DNA from: JBHEBG01 sp046557915
GTDB lineage: Bacteria; Bacteroidota; Bacteroidia; Flavobacteriales; Flavobacteriaceae
Direction: 5' to 3'
NCBI RefSeq assembly: GCF_046557915.1
Contig: NZ_JBHEBG010000001.1
Coordinates: 372,001 to 436,000 of the forward strand
DNA: 64,000 nt
The notes below the pieces were generated by a model that worked only from the letters and a program-made list of their open reading frames with translations, did not search any database and was not told where the DNA came from. Made by a program: the position numbers and the translations under genes. This document shows, piece by piece, positions 17,452 through 25,178 of this stretch; the first letter of the stretch is position 1, and each line of letters starts with the position of its first letter.

Positions 17452-18309
17452 GTGAAAATTCAATTAGAAACCATAAACCCCAATACCAAGAGTCCGTTCC
17501 GTCTTCTGCACAATCCCAGATTGAACGACCTTTTCTACTGGCACTTTCATCCGGAATATGAGTTGGTATATATTGAAGGTGCAAGTGCTACCCGGCATGT
17601 GGGGGACCATATAACTTCATATGAGCAAAGTGATCTGGTCTTTATTGGTTCCAATATTCCACATCTTAATTTTGATTATGGGGTACAGACAGATTATAAG
17701 AAGGAGGTGGTGCATATAAAACCGACATTTAAAAAACAGGTGATTGATGAAACTCCCGAGCTCGTGGCCATATATCATCTCTTTGAACTTTCTCAATACG
17801 GTATTGCATTTAACGGGGAAACAAAAAAAATTGTTGGGGAAAGACTTAAGCGGCTGCACCAATTATCGCCTTTTGAAACTTATATAGAAATAATACATAT
17901 TCTAAGGACCCTGGCATTGAGCAAGGAATTTAGTTTATTGCACAACAAACCGTTTGTAAACAAGTACAACAAAAAGGAGCAACAACGTCTTAGGCAGATC
18001 TACGCATTTATTGATGAGCATTACCAAAGAAAAATTGGATTGGCTGAAGTAGCATCACTTTCCAATTTAGGCAAGGAAGCATTTTGTCGTTACTTTAAGA
18101 AGGCCACGGGGAATACGTTTACCGCCTTCCTAAATCAATATAGGGTAAGCCAGGCCAAAAGGCTACTGTTAAGTGGTAAAAATGTAAGCGAAGCCTGCTA
18201 CGATTCGGGTTTTGAAAGTCTGTCTTATTTTAATCGCATCTTTAAGAAAGTAGTACGCCAAAATCCGTCAACGTTTAAGAAGAGCCACTTTGTTCAAAAC
18301 CAAGGGTAA
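17452..18309 (+). CDS. AraC-family transcriptional regulator
   Basis: This 285-residue regulator has an N-terminal cupin-like sensing domain (about 1-130, with FHPEYELVYIEG and a DLVFIGSNIPH strand). A C-terminal double helix-turn-helix follows (about 185-280), with IGLAEVASLSNLGKEAFCRYFKK and the family signature VSEACYDSGFESLSYFNRIFKK. The start is a GTG at 17452. It is transcribed divergently from the PhyH oxygenase and is followed by its own terminator, so a local role controlling that gene in response to a small molecule is the simplest reading. The inducer is unknown. Confidence 0.9.
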   Translation: MKIQLETINPNTKSPFRLLHNPRLNDLFYWHFHPEYELVYIEGASATRHVGDHITSYEQSDLVFIGSNIPHLNFDYGVQTDYKKEVVHIKPTFKKQVIDETPELVAIYHLFELSQYGIAFNGETKKIVGERLKRLHQLSPFETYIEIIHILRTLALSKEFSLLHNKPFVNKYNKKEQQRLRQIYAFIDEHYQRKIGLAEVASLSNLGKEAFCRYFKKATGNTFTAFLNQYRVSQAKRLLLSGKNVSEACYDSGFESLSYFNRIFKKVVRQNPSTFKKSHFVQNQG

Positions 18310-18316
18310 TAAAAAA

Positions 18317-18347
18317 AGCCCTCGTATTACTACTCGGGCTGTTTTTT
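18317..18347 (+). terminator. Rho-independent terminator of the AraC-family gene
   Basis: A GC-rich stem AGCCC/GGGCT with a 14-base loop is followed by G and six T residues, eight bases after the stop codon. Confidence 0.75.
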
Positions 18348-18388
18348 ACCAGACACGCTAAAACTTGGTTTCGGGGCATTTCATATAA

Positions 18389-19318
18389 CTAACTCGTACT
18401 TCTTTTTCGTTTTACCTTCATCATAGGGTTAGTCTCTTTCTTTCTTTTCTTATCAATGGCTGCTTTGCTCTGCTTTAAGTATTGTTGGTATCCCCTTCCC
18501 CTAAATTCATAGACCGTTTCGCTACTGGGGTGGAACAACTCTATAGTACTATCATTGATAACGTATAGTTCAAAGTAATCATTGCCCAAGAAATCATAAT
18601 CGAGCGTTAAAGTTTTTAGCGTTTCATCATTTTCCACATCGTAGACCTGATAACCTCCTTCGTAATCCCAAACCAGTTCTTGTATCGGTGTACCATTAGT
18701 GTCTATGGAGGATCTGAAAAAGTCTCCGTCACCGCCTGAAAGGAACTGTAAAAAAATCTCATCATCAAACTCGTTGATGGCCCCTTCTTCGCTTGTAAAT
18801 ACTTTTTCCCAAGCATCGTATTCCTGCAGAAAGTAGGTGATGTTATCGTAGAAGACAAAGTCGTAATCGAAATTTCCGAGCTGATATCCTTTCAAATAAT
18901 ATGAAGTATCGGATCCGGAGTCATATAATTCCAGAGTATTGTTATTAACTACAAAAACACTGAGTATCCATCGTCCATCAACATCATGATCTATCTCCAC
19001 AGCATCTACCAAAGGATCATAATAGCCTACATCTATTCCCAATCCGTCCCCAGTTTTACCAATACCCACAATGTTATTGTTGGCATACATGGCCCCATTA
19101 ACGAAAGAAACTGTAAAAGCGCGTTGTAAAAAGGGAACCTCTCCGTTTCCACGCGTTGCATTGATATCTACGTACCATAAATCATAGGATTGCAGCACAT
19201 TGTTGGTATTGATTACCGGAACAACAACAATATCGTCTTCAATGTACACTTCAGAATAGCATGAGCTTGCGAGTGTACCTATCAATAAAAATCCAAGTAG
19301 TAGTTTTATAGCCCTCAT
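18389..19318 (-). CDS. Conserved flavobacterial lipoprotein of unknown function
   Basis: This 309-residue protein has a lipoprotein signal (GTLASSC, Cys20) and a long beta-rich, acidic and aromatic body. It ends in a very basic tail (KKRKKETNPMMKVKRKRSTS). Two related segments appear in the body: one around QSYDLWYVDINATRGNGEVPFLQRAF, and paired modules ending ELYDSGSDTSYYLKGYQ and ELFHPSSETVYEFRGRGYQ, suggesting an internal duplication of a lipocalin-like strand set. From memory, relatives in marine Flavobacteriaceae carry a nicotinate-nucleotide adenylyltransferase label; nothing here supports that activity. It is single-gene and divergent from gpsA. Confidence 0.75.
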   Translation of the reverse strand: MRAIKLLLGFLLIGTLASSCYSEVYIEDDIVVVPVINTNNVLQSYDLWYVDINATRGNGEVPFLQRAFTVSFVNGAMYANNNIVGIGKTGDGLGIDVGYYDPLVDAVEIDHDVDGRWILSVFVVNNNTLELYDSGSDTSYYLKGYQLGNFDYDFVFYDNITYFLQEYDAWEKVFTSEEGAINEFDDEIFLQFLSGGDGDFFRSSIDTNGTPIQELVWDYEGGYQVYDVENDETLKTLTLDYDFLGNDYFELYVINDSTIELFHPSSETVYEFRGRGYQQYLKQSKAAIDKKRKKETNPMMKVKRKRSTS

Positions 19319-19363
19319 AGTTTAACTTTTTAATGGTTAAACTACCTAAGCCAATCATCGTGC

Positions 19364-19390
19364 CAAAATTATTAAACTTCTGATAATCAA
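19364..19390 (-). promoter_or_regulatory. Candidate promoter of the flavobacterial lipoprotein
   Basis: On the minus strand TAatTTTG (19364-19371) has a TTG 16 bases upstream (19388-19390). The spacing is slightly short, so support is moderate. Confidence 0.42.
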
Positions 19391-19418
19391 TGCTTTAAAC
19401 TATACTTCTTTTTTTAAT

Positions 19419-19426
19419 TACATTTG
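19419..19426 (+). promoter_or_regulatory. Candidate -7 element for gpsA (TAcaTTTG)
   Basis: An exact TAnnTTTG match ends 18 bases before the gpsA ATG, implying a short leader. The -33 region has only a weak CTTTAA. Confidence 0.5.
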
Positions 19427-19444
19427 GGTGCTTAAAAACACATC

Positions 19445-20446
19445 ATGAAAGAAGGGTTACGCTTTGCCGTATTGGGCGGGGGTAGTTGGGCCACGGCCAT
19501 CGTTAAAATGTTGACGGAAAATTTGGATAACATTGGCTGGTACATGCGCAGTACGGATGCCATAACACACATAAAAACAAAAAGGCACAATAGAAAATAC
19601 TTAAGTTCTGTAGAGTTTAATATTGCACAGCTTCGTTTATCGGATCGTATAGATGATGCCATTGAAAATGCAGATATACTAATATTTGCCATTCCTTCGG
19701 TTCATTTGGAACAAGAATTAAAAAAGGCCACTCTTTCATTAAAAAATAAAATTGTGTTTTCGGCCATTAAAGGAATTGTTCCGGAAACCGGTCTAATCGT
19801 TGGGGAGCATTTTCATGAACAATACGGGGTACCCTTTAAAAACATAGGTGTTATAACCGGTCCTTGCCATGCGGAGGAAGTGGCTTTGGAGCGGTTATCC
19901 TATCTAACCATCGCATGTGTGGACGAGCACAAGGCAAAATACGTGGCAAACAGTTTAGGGAGCCATTACATACGTACTAAAATTTCTGACGATATCATAG
20001 GAACGGAATACGCGGCAATGCTTAAGAACATTTACGCCCTTGCCGCCGGAATTGCACATGGTCTTGGTTATGGCGACAATTTTCAGAGTGTACTGATGAG
20101 CAACTCTATCCGCGAGATGGAGCGGTTTATTAAACGAGTGCATAAGATGAAGCGCAATATTAATAATTCTGCCTATTTGGGCGATCTACTGGTAACGGGC
20201 TACTCTACGTTTAGTCGTAACCGCATGTTTGGAAATATGATAGGCAAAGGTTATACCGTAAGAAGCGCCATGATGGAAATGAACATGGTTGCGGAAGGTT
20301 ATTATGCCACCAAAAGCGCCCATATCCTTAAGCAAAGCTTTAAAAAGAAATGTAATGCACCCATTATAGATGCGGTTTACAAAATTCTTTACGAAGATAA
20401 AAGTGCAAAGAAAACCTTCCGTGCTTTAACGCATAACTTGGATTAA
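19445..20446 (+). CDS. gpsA: NAD(P)-dependent glycerol-3-phosphate dehydrogenase
   Basis: This cytoplasmic enzyme reduces dihydroxyacetone phosphate to sn-glycerol-3-phosphate for phospholipid synthesis. The 333-residue protein has the N-terminal Rossmann motif VLGGGSWATAIVKML and the conserved block IKGIVPETGLIVGEHF. The GPCHAEEVALERLSY stretch corresponds to the family's GPSxAxE, here with Cys in place of Ser. The catalytic lysine lies in GTEYAAMLKNIYALAAGIAHGLGYGDN, and the C-terminal helical domain contains AYLGDLLVTGYSTFSRNRMFG. The length is typical. It is likely monocistronic or co-transcribed with the next gene 88 bases away. Confidence 0.93.
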   Translation: MKEGLRFAVLGGGSWATAIVKMLTENLDNIGWYMRSTDAITHIKTKRHNRKYLSSVEFNIAQLRLSDRIDDAIENADILIFAIPSVHLEQELKKATLSLKNKIVFSAIKGIVPETGLIVGEHFHEQYGVPFKNIGVITGPCHAEEVALERLSYLTIACVDEHKAKYVANSLGSHYIRTKISDDIIGTEYAAMLKNIYALAAGIAHGLGYGDNFQSVLMSNSIREMERFIKRVHKMKRNINNSAYLGDLLVTGYSTFSRNRMFGNMIGKGYTVRSAMMEMNMVAEGYYATKSAHILKQSFKKKCNAPIIDAVYKILYEDKSAKKTFRALTHNLD

Positions 20447-20534
20447 AAGCATTTTTTTGGATTTAATTTGATTATATTTAAAGGCATATTTTTATTTATA
20501 ATCAATTGATTTTCAATCTGCTTTTGTTCGTCCC

Positions 20535-21551
20535 ATGAAGCATAATTTATTTCGTGCCCTTACGTTTGCAGGGATACTGCTCTTATTTACCGCATTTGAT
20601 GGTTCCTATACAAGCCAAGACCGGTACTCAATACAGACGTTTCAGGATTTCTTGTCCTATGACCAGTTGATCCCAGGAAGCAATGAAAAAATTGTTATGA
20701 AACCTATCAGCGGGGGTGAATTTGATATGGGCAGCGATACTGGCGAGGCTTTGGAATCCCCAAAACATACGGTAATTGTAGATGCCTTTTGGATGGGAGC
20801 CCATGAGATTACCTGGGACCAGTACGAACTGTTTTCGCAAAGGAAAATAGATGCTTTTATAGATCAAGGCCCAGATAATGAAGTAGTTGTTCCCATAGAT
20901 GCCATAGCGTCTGCAAGCACACCCTACGTAGACATGAGCCATGGTATGGGCAAAGAAGATTCACCTGTAGTAAACATAACCCAACATGCGGCCATTACCT
21001 TCTGCAAATGGTTAAGCGCCAAGACCGGAAAGTTTTATAGGCTCCCTACAGAAGCGGAATGGGAGTATGCTTGTAGAGCAGGCAGTGATACAGAATATGG
21101 GTTTGGAAAAGACTCCATAGCCTTACAAGATTATGCTTGGTACCGGAGTAATAGCAACGGAAAATACCATAGGGTTGGGCAAAAAAAACCCAATGCTTTT
21201 GGGCTCTATGACATGCACGGTAATGTTGCGGAATGGACCCTGGACCAATTTAAAGAAGATGCATATATACAGTATGCCGGAGAAACTGCCAATAACCCTT
21301 GGGAAAAACCGGTTACGTTATATCCACGTACGGTAAGAGGCGGATCTTGGAACGATAACGCATATGAACTGCGTTCTTCCGCAAGAAAAGGTTCCTTGGC
21401 CAGATGGAAAAGAATAGATCCCCAAATTCCCAAAAGTCGCTGGTGGTTTACCAATGCCCCTTTTGTTGGTTTCAGAATTGTCCGGCCAAAAATAACCCCT
21501 TCCAAAGAAGAAATAGACCAATATTGGTTGCAAGTAATAGAAGATTTTTAA
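20535..21551 (+). CDS. Exported FGE-sulfatase (SUMF1)-fold protein, catalytic cysteines absent
   Basis: This 338-residue protein starts with a signal peptide (about 1-27, LFRALTFAGILLLFTAFDGSY). A formylglycine-generating-enzyme/SUMF1 fold covers about 45-330: the entry motif MKPISGGEFDMGSD, ITWDQYELF, the VNITQHAAITFCKWLSAKTGKFYRLPTEAEWEYACRAG core (split here by eye), FGLYDMHGNVAEWTLDQF, and the closing VRGGSWND...FVGFRIV. The two adjacent active-site cysteines that true formylglycine-generating enzymes carry in the region after RGGSW are absent, so I predict a binding or non-FGE oxidoreductase role. It is followed 10 bases later by a Tat-exported Gfo/Idh oxidoreductase, almost certainly in one operon. 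Confidence 0.87.
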   Translation: MKHNLFRALTFAGILLLFTAFDGSYTSQDRYSIQTFQDFLSYDQLIPGSNEKIVMKPISGGEFDMGSDTGEALESPKHTVIVDAFWMGAHEITWDQYELFSQRKIDAFIDQGPDNEVVVPIDAIASASTPYVDMSHGMGKEDSPVVNITQHAAITFCKWLSAKTGKFYRLPTEAEWEYACRAGSDTEYGFGKDSIALQDYAWYRSNSNGKYHRVGQKKPNAFGLYDMHGNVAEWTLDQFKEDAYIQYAGETANNPWEKPVTLYPRTVRGGSWNDNAYELRSSARKGSLARWKRIDPQIPKSRWWFTNAPFVGFRIVRPKITPSKEEIDQYWLQVIEDF

Positions 21552-21561
21552 AAACACCATC

Positions 21562-22905
21562 ATGAGAAAAGAAAGAAAAAATACAGTCTCTCGTAGAAGC
21601 TTTTGCAAGAATTCTGCCATCGTTACCGGAGGCTTGCTTACGGTTCCGTTAAATGTGGCGGCTAGCGCCAATGTCATAGGCGATGATGCCATAAAAATAG
21701 CACTGGTAGGTTGTGGCGGAAGAGGTACCGGAGCCATTGTGCAGGCACTGAGCACTAAGGAAAATGTTAAGTTGGTGGCCATGGCGGATGCTTTTCAGGA
21801 TCGGTTGGATGGTTGCCTTGGAATTGTTTCCCAAAAATTTGCCGACACAGAAAAGATTGCGGTAAAGGATGAAAACAAATATGTTGGTTTTGAGGCGTAT
21901 AAAAACGCCATAGATTTGGCCGATGTTGTTATTCTTACCACACCACCTGGGTTTAGACCCCTTCATTTTGAATATGCCGTTAACCAGGGCAAACATATTT
22001 TTATGGAAAAACCCGTAGCGACCGATGCAGCAGGTATTCGGAAAGTCCTAGAGGCTGCGGAGATAGCAAAACAAAAACAATTAAACGTCGTTGTTGGGCT
22101 ACAAAGGCATTACCAAAAGAGTTATTTGGCCTGCTTGGATAAAATTAGGGAAGGGAGTATAGGACAAATTGTTTCTGGCCAAGTGTATTGGAACAGCGAA
22201 GGGGTATGGGTAAAGGAAAGACAGGAGGCACAGACCGAAATGGAGTACCAAATGCGGAATTGGTATTACTTTAATTGGTTGTGTGGAGATCATATCGTTG
22301 AGCAACATATCCATAATATTGACGTAGCCAATTGGTTTATTGGCGAGTTTCCTATTCATGCCCAAGGTATGGGAGGAAGGGAAGTTCGTAAGGGTAATCG
22401 GTATGGAGAGATTTTTGATCATCATTTTGTGGAATTTACCTATCCTTCCGGAGCGGTTATTTCTAGTCAGTGCAGACATCAGCCCGGCTGTATAACCAAC
22501 GTTTCGGAAAGCTTTATGGGTACCAAGGGCACTATATATACCGATTCTCAGAACAAAGGAATAATTAAGGATTACAGTGGCAATCTTATTTACGAGCATC
22601 AAGGTTTGGAAGATCCAAATCCATATCAAACAGAGCACGATAAACTCTTTGCTTCCATTAAAGCGGGGACGGTGATCAATGACGTGGAACATGCTGCCAA
22701 AACTACAATGACCGCAATTTTGGGTAGAATGGCAACCTACTCTGGTCAGTTAATTACTTTTGACGATGCGCTAAACTGGGGACGGCGCATAGTTCCGGAC
22801 ACTTTTAGCTGGGATACTAGTCCTAAGGTACTCCCCGATGCAGATGGTAATTACCCCGTTCCCGTTCCCGGAGTGACCCAAGTGCTAGAACCGGTATCAA
22901 CGTAG
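21562..22905 (+). CDS. Tat-exported Gfo/Idh/MocA-family oxidoreductase
   Basis: This 447-residue protein has a twin-arginine signal (SRRSFCK at residues 10-16, then a hydrophobic stretch and AASA), so it is folded with its cofactor and exported to the periplasm. The mature part begins with the NAD(P)-binding motif IALVGCGGRGTGAIVQAL and contains the conserved EKPVATD lysine-proline block and the GLQRHYQKSYL segment. A C-terminal alpha/beta substrate domain follows, with DHIVEQHIHNIDVANWF. Such Tat-linked members act on sugars, often with a tightly bound cofactor. The FGE-fold gene 10 bases upstream is its likely partner. The specific substrate is unknown. Confidence 0.88.
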   Translation: MRKERKNTVSRRSFCKNSAIVTGGLLTVPLNVAASANVIGDDAIKIALVGCGGRGTGAIVQALSTKENVKLVAMADAFQDRLDGCLGIVSQKFADTEKIAVKDENKYVGFEAYKNAIDLADVVILTTPPGFRPLHFEYAVNQGKHIFMEKPVATDAAGIRKVLEAAEIAKQKQLNVVVGLQRHYQKSYLACLDKIREGSIGQIVSGQVYWNSEGVWVKERQEAQTEMEYQMRNWYYFNWLCGDHIVEQHIHNIDVANWFIGEFPIHAQGMGGREVRKGNRYGEIFDHHFVEFTYPSGAVISSQCRHQPGCITNVSESFMGTKGTIYTDSQNKGIIKDYSGNLIYEHQGLEDPNPYQTEHDKLFASIKAGTVINDVEHAAKTTMTAILGRMATYSGQLITFDDALNWGRRIVPDTFSWDTSPKVLPDADGNYPVPVPGVTQVLEPVST

Positions 22906-22960
22906 GTCGTTAATTTTTGTCTTAGATTGGACGGTGTAAATACGATTACTATTTTCCAGA

Positions 22961-23713
22961 TTAGGTCAACAATACCTCATCGGTAACACTTTTACCTCTG
23001 GGCACCATTTGGTTTTCAACATCTATGGTGTTGGCATCATATGATTTGATATGGTCTTTGTTTACTATATAGGAACGATGCACCCTAATAAAATTTTCTG
23101 GCAATAAAACAAGGGTATCCTTTATGGTGGCATAGGCCGTAACTTTGGATTTATCCCTAAGGTGATAGTTTACGTAATTTCCCAGTCCTTCCACAAACAA
23201 AATGTTGTCCGTAGCAATTCTATGAATTCTACGGTTAGATCGTATTTCTAGATACTCTTGACGTACCTCTCGGTTCTTCTCGTGTTCTATAAGCCAAAGT
23301 TGAAAGAGTTTAGCTCCCAAAACCAACAGCACCGTGGTATTGATCAACACTACCGCGCGTACAAGCATGTTAATACTGAAGAGCCCTTTTTCCACATTGT
23401 TCAACAACAGGTTTTCGTAAAACAGATGAATAAAAACACGTTGTAGTACCCCTGCCAGCAGAAGAACGATAACATAACCTAAGAAAAAGTTGGTATATTT
23501 TCTTTTCAACAAAAATCTTGGAAGTAAAAAATAAATGACAACGTAGACTGCCAAAATTCTAGTGGGCAGCAATATAAACTCTAAATAGAAAGAAGCCAGA
23601 TATCCGTCCTCAGCAACCCATACAAAACCAAAAAGAATATAATAGGCTACCCAAAAAATTACATGGGTGGCAATTCTTGAATTGAATAGATAAAAGTCTT
23701 TTATGAATTTCAT
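22961..23713 (-). CDS. Membrane-anchored LytTR-domain transcriptional regulator
   Basis: This 250-residue protein joins an N-terminal membrane domain of about four hydrophobic segments (about residues 15-33, 46-66, 76-98 and 114-140) to a C-terminal LytTR DNA-binding domain (about 155-245). The LytTR part shows ILFVEGLGNYVNYHL and ENFIRVHRSYIVN, the family hallmark. No histidine kinase or receiver domain is present, and no kinase gene is adjacent. It therefore looks like a one-component regulator that reads a membrane signal directly. The first 140 residues resemble the membrane part of LytS/YehU-type kinases. Targets are unknown. Confidence 0.85.
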   Translation of the reverse strand: MKFIKDFYLFNSRIATHVIFWVAYYILFGFVWVAEDGYLASFYLEFILLPTRILAVYVVIYFLLPRFLLKRKYTNFFLGYVIVLLLAGVLQRVFIHLFYENLLLNNVEKGLFSINMLVRAVVLINTTVLLVLGAKLFQLWLIEHEKNREVRQEYLEIRSNRRIHRIATDNILFVEGLGNYVNYHLRDKSKVTAYATIKDTLVLLPENFIRVHRSYIVNKDHIKSYDANTIDVENQMVPRGKSVTDEVLLT

Positions 23714-23834
23714 GACCTCTAAAACTATATCATGCGGCGGGCAGGTTTCACATAAAAAATAGCGCTGCTGGTATAAATAACCTTTTTGATAAATATAGAC
23801 AATCTAATTTTAAAGAAAACTTAAAATATTGGTT

Positions 23835-25178
23835 ATGATTGGCATCAAAAAAACACGTTATATATGTATCCTTATAGCAGCGTTTATCGGAAATTTCATT
23901 TCTGCCCAAACACTTCAGAGAAGGGCTTCATGGGAGGCCCAGATTTCGGGACCATCTTCTGGACAAACAGGGGCGGTTATACGAGCTATCGAAAAAAACA
24001 GTCCGTTGGAAAAGGCTGGTTTTAGGCCAGAGGATATTATACTAAAGGTGAACGGACAACTTATTGCCTCGGATGAGATTTGGACTTCGGTTACCTACGC
24101 ACTTAGGGCAAATAATGCTTTAACTATTGAAGCATTGCGCTCTAACCAACTTGTAACTTCTTCTGTGCGTTTAAATGCCATCGAAAAAGAATCACATCCC
24201 CAATTAGAAACCTTTTATGAAGAAGTAACCAGCAGCTTTGGGGTTACCCAAAGGACTATTGTGACCAAACCAAAACGCGCTGGCAAATTACCGGCCATAA
24301 TGCTAATCGGGGGCTTAAGCTGTTCTTCTATAGAGATCTATCCCGGCCGAAGCAGCAACTGGGCTCGGGTAATACGAGATCTCGTTGAACAATCGGATAT
24401 GGTAGTGATGCGTGTTGAAAAACCTGGAGTGGGCGATAGTGAAGGAAACTGTGCGGAATCCGATTTTCTTACCGATATAGCCGGCTTTAAGGCAGCGATA
24501 AAAGCTCTAAAATCTAAACCTTATGTAGATCCAGATAAAATAATTGTCTACGGCTCTAGTATGGGAAGTGCTTTGGCCCCAATGTTCGCCAATGAACTTA
24601 ACTTGGCCGGGGTAATTTCTGATGGAGTCTTTTTTAAAACATGGTACGAACATATGTTGGAAATTGAGCGAAGAATACTTGGGTTTAAGGGTAATTCCGA
24701 GGCCGAAATCGTAAAGAAAATGAACGCGTATTACATTCCCTTATATTACGGTATGTTGATACAAAAGAAGACGTACGCCCAAGTAATTAACCAATACCCT
24801 GCCTTGGCAGAACATAACTACCATCCTTCTCGCCATATGTACGGAAGGCCACTTTCCTATTACCATCAGTTACAGGAGTACAACTTGGCTGGTGAGTGGG
24901 AAAAGATAAAAGTCCCCGTTAGAATTATGCGCGGCACAAATGATTGGATTATGTCTGCCCATGATAACCAAATGATCGTGGATGTGCTTAAGAGAAATGG
25001 ACATAACGATCATCTGTTATACGAATATCCTGGATTAGACCATTGGAATACCATCCATGTTAAAGCCCAAGATTCCTTTGAAGGTAAAGAAGGGCGATGG
25101 GAAAACAACATTAGCATGCAGATTGTTAATTGGGCTCGGGAAATGGCAGGATTAGCCCCTAAAACCGGTCTAAACTAA
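23835..25178 (+). CDS. Exported PDZ-domain plus alpha/beta hydrolase fusion
   Basis: This 447-residue protein has a signal peptide (about 1-25, ending ISAQ). A PDZ domain follows (about 40-115: GAVIRAIEKNSPLEKAGF then EDIILKVNGQLI) and then an alpha/beta hydrolase of the BAAT/dienelactone type (about 150-440). The nucleophile is Ser242 in VYGSSMGSALAPM; the acid is probably in MRGTNDWIMSAHDN and the histidine in YPGLDHWNTI. It should act in the periplasm or on exported substrates, with the PDZ domain giving peptide or partner binding. The start is taken as the ATG at 23835, not the TTG at 23829. It converges on glpD, overlapping its 3' end by 20 bases. Confidence 0.85.
   Translation: MIGIKKTRYICILIAAFIGNFISAQTLQRRASWEAQISGPSSGQTGAVIRAIEKNSPLEKAGFRPEDIILKVNGQLIASDEIWTSVTYALRANNALTIEALRSNQLVTSSVRLNAIEKESHPQLETFYEEVTSSFGVTQRTIVTKPKRAGKLPAIMLIGGLSCSSIEIYPGRSSNWARVIRDLVEQSDMVVMRVEKPGVGDSEGNCAESDFLTDIAGFKAAIKALKSKPYVDPDKIIVYGSSMGSALAPMFANELNLAGVISDGVFFKTWYEHMLEIERRILGFKGNSEAEIVKKMNAYYIPLYYGMLIQKKTYAQVINQYPALAEHNYHPSRHMYGRPLSYYHQLQEYNLAGEWEKIKVPVRIMRGTNDWIMSAHDNQMIVDVLKRNGHNDHLLYEYPGLDHWNTIHVKAQDSFEGKEGRWENNISMQIVNWAREMAGLAPKTGLN

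Noticed and set aside
18389..19318. Nicotinate-nucleotide adenylyltransferase
   Set aside because: It is an exported lipoprotein with none of the nucleotidyltransferase motifs such as GxFxPxHxGH.
20535..21551. True formylglycine-generating enzyme
   Set aside because: The cysteine pair needed for catalysis is missing and no sulfatase gene is near.
22099..22692. A 197-codon minus-strand open frame inside the Gfo/Idh gene
   Set aside because: It lies fully opposite a well-conserved gene and has no recognisable domain.
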